This document shows, piece after piece, positions 11,446 to 24,980 of a stretch of DNA of 64,000 bases. Position 1 is the first letter of the stretch, and each line of letters starts with the position of its first letter. A model generated the notes under the pieces. The model saw nothing but the letters and a program-made list of their open reading frames with translations, was not told the origin of the DNA and did not search any database. The DNA comes from Cryptomeria japonica (taxonomy: Eukaryota > Streptophyta > Pinopsida > Cupressales > Cupressaceae). Made by a program: the position numbers and the translations under genes. The DNA is taken from the NCBI RefSeq assembly GCF_030272615.1, contig NC_081412.1, positions 342,421,870 to 342,485,869 of the forward strand, given 5' to 3'.

Positions 11446-13438
11446 ATGCTCGTTTTAACTAGGGCTCGGAGACGAAAGATCGCAAAAACGGAAATCAAAA
11501 TATTTGAAATAACTGAAGATTATAGGAACATGGAACACGAAGATGAAATACAATTTGAAGAGGAAATAACAGAACAACATCTCAGAGAAATCAGAAAAGA
11601 TCATAAATTCAATAAATTTATGGAGAAAATAGTGGAGGGAGAAAGAGAAAAATATTTCCTAATGTTAGCAAAATATGGTGCTACACTCCCCCAAGATTTT
11701 GATATGAACAATTTACGACAAAAGAGAAGTGACCCTTTCCATGATAACGAACGACATGAGGATATTTTTGGTCACAAAAAGGATGACGCATCAATTCCTA
11801 ATAACACAAGAACTAATGAAGAAACTTACATTCCCAAAAGGGATGACATAGAAATTCTCAACAAAGCTAAATCCAATGAAGACACAAGAAAGGGTTGGGA
11901 AGATACGAAAAGAGATCAAGATCCTACTAGAATGGAAACTCATGGTTATACAAGAACAAATCATGTTGATAATCCTATCACAGCTCTTACACAACAAATA
12001 CAAAAACAGATTCAAGATATGTAGAGAGGAAATGTTAGAAGATACTCACTTCAAGAAATAAGTCCTTACCCATTCAACAAAAATCTAAACATGATACTAT
12101 TTCCTACAGAGTTTGAAACTCCTAGATATGAAAAATATGATGGAAGCACTGATCCCCAAGATCATATACAATAATTTTGCACAATGAGTATGGAGTTTGC
12201 ACGTGAGGATACCTACTTGATATTATTTCCAAAAAGCTTAAGTGGACTAGCTATGGAATGGTTCTCCAAACTTACACCTGGAATCAGATCATTCTCAGAA
12301 TTGGTGGATAAGTTTGTTTCATAATACTCTTACAACATACAACATGAAGTAAAAATGCTAGACCTATGTAATGCTAAACAAAAGAGTGGAGAACCTTTCA
12401 TGACATTTCTATAGAGGTGGAGATGGTTAGCTTCATGATATCCTCGTATGGTGCCAGAATACAAGAAAATGGACATATTCATCGACAACCTAAATGATCA
12501 AATGAGTTATCATCTAAAAATGCAAGGCCATCAAATTTTTGGAAAGATGATTGATAATAGAATCAGAATGGAGGAAGCCATGGTAAATAAGGGTGAGTTG
12601 AAAATATACAAAGAAGGAGTTCATCCTCCTAACAACACTGACAACAACAACAATGATAAGCCAAAATTTTGGAATAGGAATCGTAATGTTGTCAACAATG
12701 GGATAGTGGATAACAACAATGTAAAACCAAAACAACCAGTTTTTAATTTATCCAATCACTCAGCAGCGGCTCAACAAAACAACAATCACCAAAAATCAAC
12801 TCTCAACAATTTCTTTCAAAGGAAATTTACAAACATTGGTGAGCCACTTGGGTCGACATTAAAGACACTTCTCGCAAACAAGTTAATTACCTTGCCAGAA
12901 GCAAGAAACTTTGAACCCAAGGTAAAACCTGCTTGGTGGAATGACAACCATTATTGTGATTTTCATCGAAACAAAGGACACCAAACAGATGCTTGTCAAC
13001 GATTAAAACATGTCATCCAAGATTTGATTGATAATGGAGTGATAACTATGGATGGACATACAACAAATGAATCTCACACAACTTTCAAAACTCTGCTTCC
13101 TAACTATGAGAAGGGTGAATCATCAACAGAGCAGAATGATAAAGGTAAAGCAAAGGTGAACTATGCTCATGCATATGACAATGTGGTAAATGTGATCGTG
13201 GTTAAAGAGAAACAACATCAAGAACCCGCTCATGCTATCACAAGAAGCAAAACCAAAGTTGTTTTGTCGGGTCCTACAACTAACACGTCATCCACTATAA
13301 AACAATACAGTCTAGTGGATCAACTACAGAAAACTCCCATGCAAATATCCATCTTAGAACTTTTAAAGCTTTCACGTGCACACAAATAAATTCTAGAAAG
13401 AGAATTAGTAGATACAACAATGTCCAAAGATCTTGATA
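11446..13438 (+). pseudogene. gag: Gag of element A, broken
   Basis: One reading frame from the ATG at 11446, with stops at 12022, 12172, 12322, 12412, 12436 and 13387. Order: a charged, coiled-coil-like N-terminal region (about 190 codons), the retrotransposon gag domain (residues such as YEKYDGSTDPQDH, LSGLAMEWFSKL, YSYNIQH), an Asn-rich stretch, and the knuckle CDFHRNKGHQTDAC (C-x2-H-x4-H-x4-C) at about 12957-13000, typical of plant Tat elements. Comparison with element B suggests the stops were Gln or Arg codons changed by C-to-T. It would form the particle and bind RNA; this copy cannot be translated through. Confidence 0.9.
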
Positions 13439-15590
13439 TAGATCAATTCCAAACCATGGTGGGACACCTCACAACCCCTCACTACTTATAATTTACCGAA
13501 GAAGACGACATGTCCTTGCAACATCCCCATAATGCTCCCTTGCATATTGAAGTCCTCATTCACAAGACGCGCGTTAAAAGTGTCCTAATAGATCATGGAG
13601 ATGGATTAAACATTGCTCATTGAGTCTTGTCCGTGATCTAGGTTATTCAGAAGATGCAGTTGATCCCCAGAAAAATATCACCTTCAAAGAATATGATGAA
13701 GAAGAACGTTCCTCTAAATGAATTGTGATATTACCCATTAAAGTGGGACCTTTGCAGAGAGACACAACATGCCAAGTTCTAGACTTGGACTTCTCATACA
13801 ACATACTCTTGGGAAGACCCTGGATACGTGACATACAAGTTGTTCCATCAACATATCATCAGTGCCTAAAATTTCCCTATAATGGGCAGGAAATCACAAT
13901 CTCAGCAGATTCAAATCCATTTCAGTACTGTAGTAATCTAAAACCAGCTCAAGAGGTCATTGTTCCTCATAATAGGGAGGCATCATCTTTGAACACACAA
14001 TCCAAAGAAAAATCATTTGCCTCAATTTTTTCAAGTATGGAAAAACAAATGCAGCTAAGAGATCGAGGGAACGAAGAATATTCACTGTCCCAATTACCAC
14101 TTTCTCTGAAATCCTATGGAAAACCATTGAACTCTAAACAACAACCAATTGTGAAACATCTTCCAATATTTGATGGAGCATTTGTTAGTGTTGGGACCTT
14201 ATCAAAGGAAAAAAAAAAAAGAGAAAGATGTGCTACAGTGGCTATGCAAGGATGAATAAGTCCAACAAAAGATCAACAATGTCAGAATACCCACTGAAAA
14301 GTATGGAAAAGGATTTAACATTCTTCAAAAAATGGGATACACTGGAACAAGTCCTATAGGAAAAAGAAAAGAAGGTATCTTAGAACCTATCTAACCTCAC
14401 ACTCAACAGGCTACAGACAAAACAGGTTTAGGGTATGGACAAGTTACTCTACCAGAAGAAACATCTTCTAGCTAGCAACAAGAGGAATGTGAAAACAAAC
14501 AAGAACAACTTGCAATTGAAAGGGAAGAAGCATCTGCCAATAAACAAGCAAAAGAAAACATGAAATGGCAAAAGAAGCAAGCCTCAAATCAACAGGAAAA
14601 ACAAACTAATGGTACCTCCCAAGCATCCTTAACTATCAATAAAAACAAGCACAAACCTAGTACTAATCACAGAGAGCTCATAGCAAGGTTGACAGAACTC
14701 AATCTCAGTCCAGAAGAAGTTGAATATGAAAGAAGAAAGGATATAGCAAGAAAAATAGAAGAAACAAATCAAACGCTATATGAACAAATTTGTAGATTGC
14801 AAGTTGCAAGTGAGATAGATTCTAATGAATGGGAATGGGATTCCTATCATTTTGAAGAATCAACTAAAGAAAATTTCTTTGAAAAGGATGTATGAGTCGA
14901 TGTAGTTCACAAGTATGCAGGGAAAATGTTAGGAACTAGCCCACTTGAATTAGAATCACATTCGGCTGACTTGGAACTAATCAAGGACGATCAGGAGCTC
15001 CTTATGCGAGGTCATTCTGATGAGAGTACCATTCTAGACATTGACATACATATCGAAAAATTTGACATATCTATCATGACCCTTGATACCCTCGAGACAT
15101 CTCTACCTGAGGACCCCTTACCTCTAATCCACCCTAAACTTATTGATTGGGAAAATGAAAGACATACTGCCATTGATACCTTTCCTAATGACCATGTCGT
15201 ATCTATATATCTTAATGCAATCGAACCCACAACAACTTTCACCAGGAATTTCAACAATGCATCTTCCAGTCAAGTGGGTGCCAAATCTCCTAGTCGCAAA
15301 AAGGAAAATAACGAAACCAATATCAGGTATAATGTTGAAAACCATTTCTTGGCAACATTAGATCAGGAAAAAGTAAAAAAAAGGCTGCATCTAATAGTGA
15401 AAACCTCCTTGAGGCACCTAGAAAAAGGGAGATTTGACACTTTACCTGAGTACTATCAAGAAAGGTCATCAATTTTGATCGAACCAACAAAGGCGGTTAA
15501 CATAGGGACAATAGAGCAACCAAAGATTCTACATCCAACAACTTCACTATCAGAACAAGAAATGCAACAATATATGGAATTCTTCAAATG
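13439..15590 (+). pseudogene. pro: Protease, G-patch and linker region of element A, broken
   Basis: The protease segment (from about 13439) has SVLIDHGDGLNI at the catalytic site, where B and C have LIDGG(A/V)GLNIC, and ends with NILLGRPWI and [16 protein letters not shown] frameshift lies between about 13640 and 13725. The G-patch-like segment at about 14310-14390 reads YGKGFNILQKMGYTG and GTSPIGKRKEGILEPI, after a run of 12 A residues with another frame change. A poorly conserved acidic linker follows up to RT, with blocks such as LPLIHPKLIDW and LPEYYQERSSILIEP that are also present in B and C. Several stops interrupt it. Confidence 0.8.
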
Positions 15591-16985
15591 ACGGCAAATC
15601 AATTTTGCCTAGTCATATGCAGACATATTAGGGTTGGATCTGGAGCTTATTATGCATCACTCAAATGCCAGTCTAGGAGCCAAACTAGTTGAACAAAAAT
15701 TAAGGAAGATGCATCCACATATCGCTCTCTTGGTCTAAGCAGAACTAAAGAAATTATTGGATGTAGGATTCATCAGACCTGTAGCATATCCTCAATGGGT
15801 ATCAAACATTGTTCCTATTTCCAAACCAGACCAAAGTATCAGAGTATGCACAAACTTCAGAGATCTTAATAATGCATGTCCAAAGGATGACTTTCCTTTG
15901 CCTAACATTGACATCATTGTAGATTTAACTATTGGACACTCCATGTTTTCTCTAATGGATGGTTTCTCCGGATACAATTAGATTAAAATAGGACCTAAAG
16001 ATCAAGAAAAGAGAGCTTTCACACGTCCGTGGGGTACTTTCTGCTGGAACGTCATGCCTTTTGGACTAAAGAACGCAGGTGCCACATATCAGAGAGCTAT
16101 GACAACAACATTCCATGACATGATGCATACATTCATGGAAGACTATGTGGATGATATCTTGGCAAAATCATACAATAGAGAAAAGCATATAGGGATACTG
16201 GAAAAGATCTTTGACTGGTTAGAACAATACAAGCTATGGCTAAATCCTAAGAAATGTGCCTTTGGTGTCACTTCCGGCAAGCTATTGGGATACATTGTTT
16301 CAGCTAGAGGTATCGAAGTGGATCTAGATAAGGTCAAAGCAATCATGGAAATGGCATCTCCCAAGAATATCAGTCAACTCAGATCACTCCAAGGAAGACT
16401 CTAGTCAATCAAAAGATTTGTTTCTCAACTAGCAGATAAATGTCAACCATTTACTCATCTATTGCACAAAAAAGTTAATTTCAAGTGGGACCATCAATGT
16501 GAGGACACATTTAACAAGATCAAGGCCTATCTCATGCAACCACCCGTCCTAATGTCACCAATTCCAGGAAAGTTGTTGTTACTCTATGTATCAACCACTG
16601 AAGTATCATTAGGAGTTTTGCTCGCACAACAAGATAATGAAGGAAAAGAACGGGCCATCTACCACATCAGCAGAACACTAGTGGGATACAAGCTCAACTA
16701 TTCCCCAACAGAAAAAGCATGCTTGGTGGTAGTTTTTGCTTCTTAAAAATTAAGACACTATCTACTATCTCACTCAATCAAGTTGATAGCTAAAATCGAT
16801 CCATTGAAGTATTTGCTCAGCAAGGCAACATTAACAGGAAGATTAGAAAAATGGATCATGATCCTGAGTGAGATTGATATTGAGTATGTGGACATAAAAG
16901 ATATCAAGGGGCAAGTCATTGAAGACCAACTAGTTGAGGCACCGCTTCAAGATGATCATCCTTTACACATTAAATTTCTCGATGT
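15591..16985 (+). pseudogene. pol: Reverse transcriptase and RNase H of element A, broken
   Basis: RT motifs in order: LLDVGFIRPVAYPQW, VCTNFRDLNNACPKDDFPLP, MDGFSGYN, WNVMPFGLKNAGATYQRAM and the catalytic YVDD at 16144-16155. These are followed by LNPKKCAFGVTSGKLLGYIVS and the RNase H start (LLLYVSTTEVSLGVLLAQQD, YSPTEKACLVVVFAS). All segments share one frame but are cut by stops at about 15735, 15979, 16402 and 16744. The enzyme would copy the genomic RNA into DNA. Confidence 0.9.
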
Positions 16986-18738
16986 TGATATTCTAACAGT
17001 CACCACATAAAACATGGCAATTATACTTTGATGGTTCATATACACAACATGGATCAGGAGCAGGTATTCTATTCATCGCACCACAAGGTCATACAATTCC
17101 AAAAGCATACAAATTAAGCTTTCCATGCACCAACAACACAGCAAAATATGAAGCTTTGGTTATAGGTATCAAATGGCTATAGAATGGAACATTACACAAC
17201 TTCAAGTCTTTGGAGATTCTTAGCTCGTCATCAATAAAATTAATGACGATTACCAAACAAAGGATGACAAACTAATGCCTTACAAAAAGGTGGTAGATGG
17301 TTTCAAGAAGTATTTTGTAGAAATAACTTTTGAGAAAATTCCAAGGAATGACAACAAAGCAACAGATGCCATGGCAACACTTGCTTCTCTACTTTAGACA
17401 CAGGAAAATCAAGAGCGTTATGAATTCTTGGTGGAAGAGTTGTTTTACCCTGCTCATAATTGTCCTGATTCCCAAACTATCTGTCACCTTGTTGGGCATG
17501 ATTCTTCCCGCATGGCCAAACTTATACATACCTGAAAGATAACACCCTACCTCCCGATTTGTCAAAAAATCAAAAGAGAAACTTTATTCGCCAATCCTCC
17601 CATTATACTCTTATCGCAGATACCCTTTTTAAACGAGGTCTGGATGATACTCTTTTAAGATGTCTTGAACAAGAAGAATCTGAGAAGGCCTTAAAGGAAG
17701 TCCATAATGACATTTGTGGCACTCATTCAAGTGGTCTTACCCTTTCGAAAAAACTCATACGCTTGGGCTATTATTGGCCAACTATGGAACAAGATTCTTT
17801 TTAGATAGCTAAAACATGCAAACAATGTCAGATCCATGGGAATTTCATGCTTTGGCAACATCTTGGCCTTTCTGCCAATGGGGTCTTGATCTAGTAGGAA
17901 AGATAAATTCTTCTTCATCCAATGGTCACAAATTCATCAGTGTAGCTACATAACATTTCACAAAATGGATTGAGGCGATACCTCTCATCAATATCATAGA
18001 AAAACAAATTGTTGCATTTATCTTGAACTACATCATCTGTCGCTATGGAATACCCATGACCATTATCACTGATAATGAGCATCTGTTCAAGAATCAGGAT
18101 GTCCAAGAGTTATGTGAGAAATTCAATATCCAACACATATTTTCCACACCCTACTATCCACAAGGAAATGGGCAAGCAGAAGCATCAAACAAAACTATTT
18201 TGAAAATCCTCAAAAAGACAGTGAATGATGTTGGCAGAGATTGGCATATTCAATTGAACCCGGCTCTATGGGCCTACCATACCAATATCCACACACCAAC
18301 AGGTGCCACACCTTTCTCTCTTGTCTATGGATTAGAAGCAATACTGCCAATAGAAGTAGAGATACCTTCTCTATGAGTATCATTAAAAAGCATTATCCCA
18401 AATGAAGAACAATGAGTATCTAGACTGCAAGAGTTAGAATTGATCCATGAACGAAGATAAAATGTCTTTGATCATTTAAAGGTATATCAACAAAGAATGT
18501 GCCGAAGTTATAATCACAAGGTCAAACCATGAACCTCTCAAATTGGGGAACTAGTACTAAAGGAAAATCCACGAAACCAGTCAGATCGAGAAAACAAAGG
18601 GAAGTTTGAACCAAACTGGTTAGGTCTGTTTGTGGTCACAACAGTATTTAGGTCAGGAGCATATTAGCTATCAACACAGGATGGGGATCAGCTTAAGGAA
18701 CCCATCAATAGTGTGCATCTGAAGAAGTTTTATGTCTG
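16986..18738 (+). pseudogene. pol: Second RNase H and integrase of element A, broken
   Basis: A second, archaeal-type RNase H is recognisable from LYFDGSYTQHGSGAGILF and the later NDNKATDAMATLASLL, with several frameshifts between 17170 and 17560. The integrase has the zinc-binding HHCC region (VHNDICGTHSSG..KTCKQCQIHG, 17700-17840) and a DDE core (DLVGKI, ITDNEHLF, QAEASNKT; 17890-18200). The C-terminal part ends at the TGA at 18736-18738 (HLKKFYV). Two RNase H domains in this order are a mark of the Tat lineage. Nonfunctional. Confidence 0.87.
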
Positions 18739-18890
18739 AAAAAGCAGAAAATCCAAAAACAGTGAAAAAGCAGAAAATCCAAAAACAGTGAAAAAGCAGA
18801 AAATCCAAAAACAGTGAAAAAATAGAAAATCCAAAAATAGTGAAAAAATAGAAAATACAAAAACAGTGAAAAACAATGAAAAAAAAAACA
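18739..18890 (+). repeat. 26-bp minisatellite directly after pol of element A
   Basis: Five to six copies of a unit built from AAAAAGCAGAAAATCC and AAAAACAGTG begin at the pol stop. B and C also have an A-rich tract at this place, without this unit. The motif TGGTGAAAACCTGG follows in all three elements (here 18921-18934). Confidence 0.9.
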
Positions 18891-20464
18891 AATATGAGGA
18901 AAAAGTACAATAAAAATAGATGGTGAAAACCTGGAAAATAGGCACTATCTGACAGCTAGCTCTTCCATCTATTGGTTCATGCATCCTTCCGCTTGCATTC
19001 ATTTCTATCAGAGCTATTCATATCCATAATAAAGCCTTTGTACATACGCAGGCATCATAGGTGATTTCTCGTCATGGTTTGGATCATTGTATATATCATA
19101 ATAAAGTTTGTTTCTAGACTGGGGAAAAAACCCTGAACCTAGTTGGGGGCAAAATTATCATCGTTTTGAGCTTAATTAAATAGAACATTGGTCAAGCGAA
19201 AAACTGAGACACATCCAATGTTGAACATAAGATAAAATTGTCAACCATCAATTATCACGTATCAGTCTAAACATGACAAACACATATCAATAGATGATAT
19301 ATTTTGACTAATGATTTTAACACTTTGACAATAATGGTTCAACTATTTTATCATGATTTTTCGCTATCATGAATTCTGAGTGACTCCAGTATGTCTTTGA
19401 CTAGAGGAACAAGGAAGGAATATGATATTTTTCTTGTAGGTTGTTTGTAAATTAATCGTTAATATGTGCAAAGTTATCTCAGGACATGATCATTAGAGTA
19501 TCATAGAAGACATTTTGGACTTGCATATAGACATGGTTAATACTGCCTGTTTTACGCAAGCAACACTCAGGTCATCGTGGTTCAATTATACCTCGATGCT
19601 TGTGCTAACTTGCAATATCAAAACCCAAGAAAGTAGTGCTCAGGTCATCATGATTCAATTATACCATTGATGTTTGCACTCACTTCTCACATTTTTAAAG
19701 GCTCAATGATGAAATGAAGCAATGACTCCATGACTGGTCCGATCGTCGCATTGCTTTTCATTTTGCATTTCATTTTGCATGGGATCACAACACTCATTCT
19801 TTTCCAAGGCCAAATATTTCAACATGGTGTTATCTCTCTTATCATGTGATTGAGTAAATTGGACAATAACAACAATAATCAATTCATTCATCCTGCATGA
19901 TAAGTTAGTTCATCCCATATAACCATTTCATACTAAGACATCATTCATATAAAGCATCAAACCATTCATTCATTTAGTAGATTATTGCATTGCATCCATC
20001 TTATCTCAAATCATATAAGTGTAACATCATTGCATTGCATTACATCCATCTCATATTAACATGCATGAGAAAATCATAAAAATATCATAAACATAGAATG
20101 CATTGCATTGCACATACATCACACAGTACTTATAGGCATCACCATACATATTCACATTTGCATAACATCATGTAAATACTGCATCATCATATAAGAAGCA
20201 TGCATCCATCATCTAGAATCCATCAGCATATAGAAAATAAAGCATACATTATGAAATTAACTGCACATCATAATCATATATCAAATAAAATGCGTCCATC
20301 ATCTCATAGGTCATGTAGAGTGAATAGGATCGACTGCATATCATATCATCAAAAAGATCAATGTCCAAGGTACAATGATATCACAAAAATAGATGAGATA
20401 CATCACACATATACATCGCGAGAATCATCAATATCTCATTGCAAAAGGTGTGTACATGAATGGC
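18891..20464. other. 3' spacer of element A between pol and antisense gene
   Basis: Noncoding. Contains TGGTGAAAACCTGG (18921), an internal purine-rich AGTTGGGGGCAAAA (about 19141), two related stretches with CTCAGGTCATC.TG.TTCAATTATACC near 19567 and 19636 that have counterparts in B near 46330 and 46400, and a CAT/TGCATTGCAT-rich region at 19975-20300. No supported ORF. Confidence 0.6.
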
Positions 20465-23400
20465 TCAATGTCCCAAATCAGTGTGACCACTAGGACGCGG
20501 AGCGGAACTCTGTCCTAATGCGACAGGTCTAGTAACACTAGCTGATACACCTGTACCTGGGTCCCCACCTGGAGGATCTCTCTAAAGTGGCCCTGTCACT
20601 CCTCGACTCTTAGACTAGCTTTGTCCTAATCTCCTGCTTAGCTATGAAAATCCTGGAGCCCTCCGATCAGTAGGAACAACAATATAGTATAAGGTCCTGT
20701 AATACTCAGCCTCTCGGACTGCTTGGCACATCATCTTCAGGGCAACCTTCCCTGAACTAGACTCTCCTGACATCTGTACCTGCGCCTCAGCCTGCTGACA
20801 CCTATCCCTAGCTGCATCTCTCTCGACCATGAGAGAAGCCATCTAGACCTCTAGCTGGGCCATCTGAGCGTCCCTCTCTGCTATTTGACTCTCTAGCTAC
20901 TGAACCTGACCCTGTAAGTCCGTAATCTGAGCCTATTGTTGATGAGACAACATCCTAATGAGGATCCATCGAGGTGCCTCTGCCTATGGCTGCTCAACCT
21001 GTGATAATCTCGTAGGTACCTGCTCAACCTGGGGAGCCTCCTGCTCTAGGACCTAATACCCCTAATCCACTGGACCTGATCTCCTTCATCTAACCACTCG
21101 GGTCATCCAATCCATATATACATCTCTAGCATATCTAGAACTGCTGGCTCCTGGTGTGCCTGCCACTACTTGGCCATCTCCCCCATCATCATCTCCTCCA
21201 TCATCATCTCCAACACCATGATCTCCTGCATCTCCTCCATATCCATCTCTATCATCCCCTCTGTCTCCATCATCATCTCCACCCCCACCTCCTCTCCCCC
21301 ATCATCCCTCGATCATCTAGGAGCTCTATGTCATAGCCTCTCATCATCCTCTTCTAGAACTGGCTTTGGCTCATTCGGACATGTCAACCTCGGAAGCCCG
21401 TGTACAGTACAATATATGACATACTCATTTGTCATCTCGTTATCTATCATACCTGAAAGATAATCCCAATCTAGTGGCCCCAATGATCGATACTATGCAC
21501 ACACCTGGTCATATGAAATATAGGGCCCCCAAGTAGCCACATCCAGTCTCCTGCAAGCATAATGAGTTGTACCCTGTGGTATCCCTTGTATCCTGCCATA
21601 CTGTCTCAGCACCCTCATACAAAGGAATTGCTCGATAAAATAGGGTGTCAATCTGATCAAGTATTGCATCACAAATACATACGACATCTCCACTGCATCC
21701 TCGGGCCAGATCTCACAATATCTATACGGTCTCCATATCACAGTATCCAGATCATCTAGTGTTTGTCGTCAATACTCCAATTTGCCCAACTTTTGTTGGA
21801 CAATGATGCCTAGATACCCATCAGCATAAGGCATGCCTATAGGTCTATCTCTATTAGCCAATGGTCGTGTGATAGGCAAGTGCTCCCAGGCCCATATCTA
21901 GAGAATGGTCACCCCTGATGATAATGCAGCCAATCTCTAGTACACAACTCGGGTGTAGGTCATGATACAAGTGCGCCAACATGCATGACCCCCATGCAAA
22001 TCGGGTTCCCTATGTCACCATCTTCTCAAGGAGATGACCCCATCCAACAGATAATCCCTTTGACATATGATCAGGACGAAGGAAACCTCCAATGAATCCG
22101 GCAAGAACAGTGAGTAATGTGGCATAACCTAGCTCTAGCATCTCCTACCACATAATGTCATATCTGCCTATCTCATCATCCTCGAACACTCGACAAAGTG
22201 CATTTGTCCCACCCTGCTTGTTGAGATTGTAATGCACTAGCTCGCCCATCACAGGGATGTGTAGTATCCGGTATACATCCTTGGGTGTCACCGTCATCTC
22301 GCCTGTCGGTATGTGAAAAGTGTTGTGCTCACTATGCCAACGCTCTACTAAGGCTGTCAATAATCCCCAGTTAATCAAGGGTCGAGGCATGTCGAGAAGG
22401 GAAGATAAACCACACCTGTCAATGTGGTCTCGCTCCACCTGGCTAAGGCGGGGTGTCAACATCCATGTCTTTGGGAAGCGCTCCTAAGACTGGAGGACAC
22501 TAAAGTGCTCCTGCAATCAAATCATCTCATCGTATCAATCTCTTGATTTATCTATCTATCAAATCAATCTATCTATCAGTCTATCTTGCTCAATTGAGAT
22601 TTTTATCAAATCTCGTTGGGCCCCTATCAATGACGCTCATCTATCATGAGGTCATTATCAATCCTATCTCATCTCGCACGTACATCGAGATAATCATAAC
22701 TGATCAAGTATTTACATCAATCAAGAGTGTTTAATTTTTTTCGGTTAGATAGCTAATCAAATCTTACCCTATCGAAATCAAAAATCAAATCGAATCGACA
22801 ACAATCCAACCTCTTTATTGAGCATCATGACAATTGGGATCAAATAAACACCAAAATTCAATTGTAATCAAAAACTTCAGTAATCAAGTCATCTAAAGTC
22901 AAATTTGAAAAAGTCAACTCATTAATCAATAATAAAAAAAATCAAGTTCTCATAAAATCCGAATAATCACATTAATGATCGAAAAATTCAATAAATGGTA
23001 AAAAATCAAAAAATCAAATCATTTTCTCAAAAATCGAAAAATCAAGCCAACATGGTCGAAAATAAAAAAAATCTTGTCTAAAAATCGAAAAAACGCAAAA
23101 ATCAACCGAAAAATCCAAAAATAAATAAAAAAATAAAAATGTTTTTTGTCGGGTCGAGCCCCCCATCACGCCAGCAGCGTCCTTCGCGCTAGCGGTAGCG
23201 CCAACGGCACCCGCGACGTCCGTGGTGGCACCGCCATGGCACCACCGCCCCCCAATGATGCAAGCAAATTTTTAAAAATTGATTTTTTTTTCAAAAACCA
23301 AGCATAATAAATTAAAAAAAAATTGGGGATGCGAGTTCATTTTTTTTTTTTTAAGTCCAAAAAAATCCATTTTATAATTTAAAAAACCCATGTCAAAAAT

Positions 23401-23594
23401 GTAATTTTTTTACAAACCCAGATGACGAAAATGCTAAAAAATGATTTTTTCTATAAATAGCTAAATTTTTCAAAAATCAACTAAAATTTGACAAAGCTAG
23501 GTTTTCTCGAAGTACGTATCGGTGGACTGTAGGCCGGAGGATGCTCATGTCGCCGAACTCGCTCGAACCTATGTTGGTGGTACGAGATCGCCAT
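20465..23594 (-). pseudogene. Antisense two-exon plant mobile domain (PMD) gene of element A, broken
   Basis: Opposite in strand to gag-pol. Exon 1: 23594 to 23520, 25 codons, starting MAISYHQHRFERVRR. The intron (23519-22511) begins ATACGT where B and C have GTAAGT, so its first donor base is mutated; it ends TTGCAG. Exon 2: 22510 to 20465 in one frame. It has a conserved entry (VLQS.ERFPKTW), the PMD (LSQVERDHIDRCGLSSLLDM, WHSEHNTFHIPTGEMT, DVYRILHIP, LAGFIGGFL, LAHLY), a Pro/Ser/His-poor acidic linker and a tail with AEYYRTLYYIVVPTDRR and SRGVTGP. Exon 2 has no early in-frame ATG, so exon 1 supplies the likely start. A TATA-like TTTAAAAAGG lies about 75 bp upstream of the ATG. Multiple stops. 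PMD proteins of plants (MAIN, MAIL1) act in transposon silencing; the role here is unknown. Confidence 0.8.
22511..23519 (-). other. Intron of the PMD gene of element A
   Basis: About 1 kb, AT-rich, with many AAAATCGAAAAATCAA-like stretches at 22760-23130 and one GC-rich patch at 23150-23250 (AGCAGCGTCC, CGCGCTAGCGG). The leader motifs of A were not clearly found here, unlike in B and C. Confidence 0.6.
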
Positions 23595-23814
23595 TCCTTC
23601 CTCCAGAGCAACTTTTTCAAACAACTGAAGTGCACAAATGAAGATTGGTAAAAATAATTCACCTTTTTAAACTCACAATGGGGCATTAAAGTGAGATTTT
23701 TATTCCACTAATTTTTAATCTCTAATCAACTAATCAACTTGGTAGGGCAGCGTTTTCAAATTTCTTATCGAGAAATGAATCGGATCGACTCTGAAAATCT
23801 CTAAAAATTTCAAA

Positions 23815-23819
23815 AATAT
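23815..23819. other. Target site duplication of element C, left copy
   Basis: AATAT directly before the C LTR; the same five bases follow the other C LTR at 57800-57804. This shows that C inserted into A. Confidence 0.85.
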
Positions 23820-24964
23820 TGTGTGTGTGAAAAAAGGTCTGTAGCTACAAGCACAACACTTCAATTAAGTCATTACATGTATGGTTAGTAAATAAATAAT
23901 CAATAAATAATAATCGTAACAAAGCGACTAATTGCCTTCTAAAAGATGCGAGTATAAGATTGCTCTCAGATTTTTTATAAGCAATACCAGTGACTAGACT
24001 ACACCAAGACGAAGGATTTAATCTATATGATGTTAACTATATGGATGCAAAATGAATGAATAATTCAAGCAATAACGAATTCAAGCAATATGGATTCAAG
24101 CAATAATGAAAAAACTAAAAATGGATGCAAATAATCTAAAAAATCACAATGATCTTCAATGACTCCAGAGCGAAATTAGCGTGATAATAATCTCCGAGCG
24201 TGTTCTCAAAAATCTTTGGGGTGAATTGAAATGAGAGTTGAAGGCTGAATTTATAGAGAATTACAAGAGAAAAACTCAATTTAGGATTAATTGAAAATAA
24301 TTGAGAAATCGGGTTTAGTTAACCTTGAGATAGATTCCAATTATAGTTTAATTGAAATGCATTTAAATTAGAAGTCCATGTTGCATTGGAAATAATAATA
24401 AATTAATTCCATGCATTTGTGATAAAAATAGATAATTCTTTTATGTATTCAAGAAATGAGTCTTTTCAATGTAATTGAACTTTTTTTTCTGAAAAACTTT
24501 GAGTTCCAATTTTAGAGAATAATCAATAATTCAATTTAATTGCTTTTCTGATTTCAAGTTCTAAATTTAGAAAAAGAAATAATATCTCAAGTTTGATTTC
24601 TCTCTCAATTCAATTCTTTTTGTTTAATTTTCAATTCAACTCTTGCTTTGTAATTAATTCTTCTTTTTGTAATAAATTAATTCCTTTTGCATGATTAAAT
24701 GGCAAATTTATTAATTAATTGAATATGCAAAGATATTTAATAAATTAAAATAAGATAATTGATCAAAATGATATTCTTGGAAATGATTCAATTAATTAAA
24801 TAAATATTTAATTAATATTGAGTAATTGATTTGTCATGTGATATTTGATGATTAAAGAATTAATAATGTGCCCAAGGTTGATTTAATTGCCTTTGGTTAG
24901 GACCTTGGTGATGTTATCGAGATTAGGGGCCCATGGTTTAGATGACCATTTTTAGGGTATTACA
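23820..24964 (-). repeat. 3' LTR of element C (1145 bp)
   Basis: Plus strand starts TGTGTGTGTGAAAAAAGG and ends GGGTATTACA. Pairs with 56667-57799 and with the E LTR. The polypurine tract lies directly beside its inner end. Confidence 0.93.
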
Positions 24965-24980
24965 TTTTCCCCTCTTTGAA
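24965..24980 (-). other. Polypurine tract of element C
   Basis: Minus strand TTCAAAGAGGGGAAAA directly upstream of the 3' LTR (which begins TGTAATACCC). The same core is found at 50451 (B) and 58106 (A). Expected start site for plus-strand DNA synthesis. Confidence 0.85.

Noticed and set aside
20200-20493. 97-codon plus-strand ORF after A pol
   Set aside because: No counterpart in B or C at this place; overlaps CAT-rich spacer and the end of the antisense gene.
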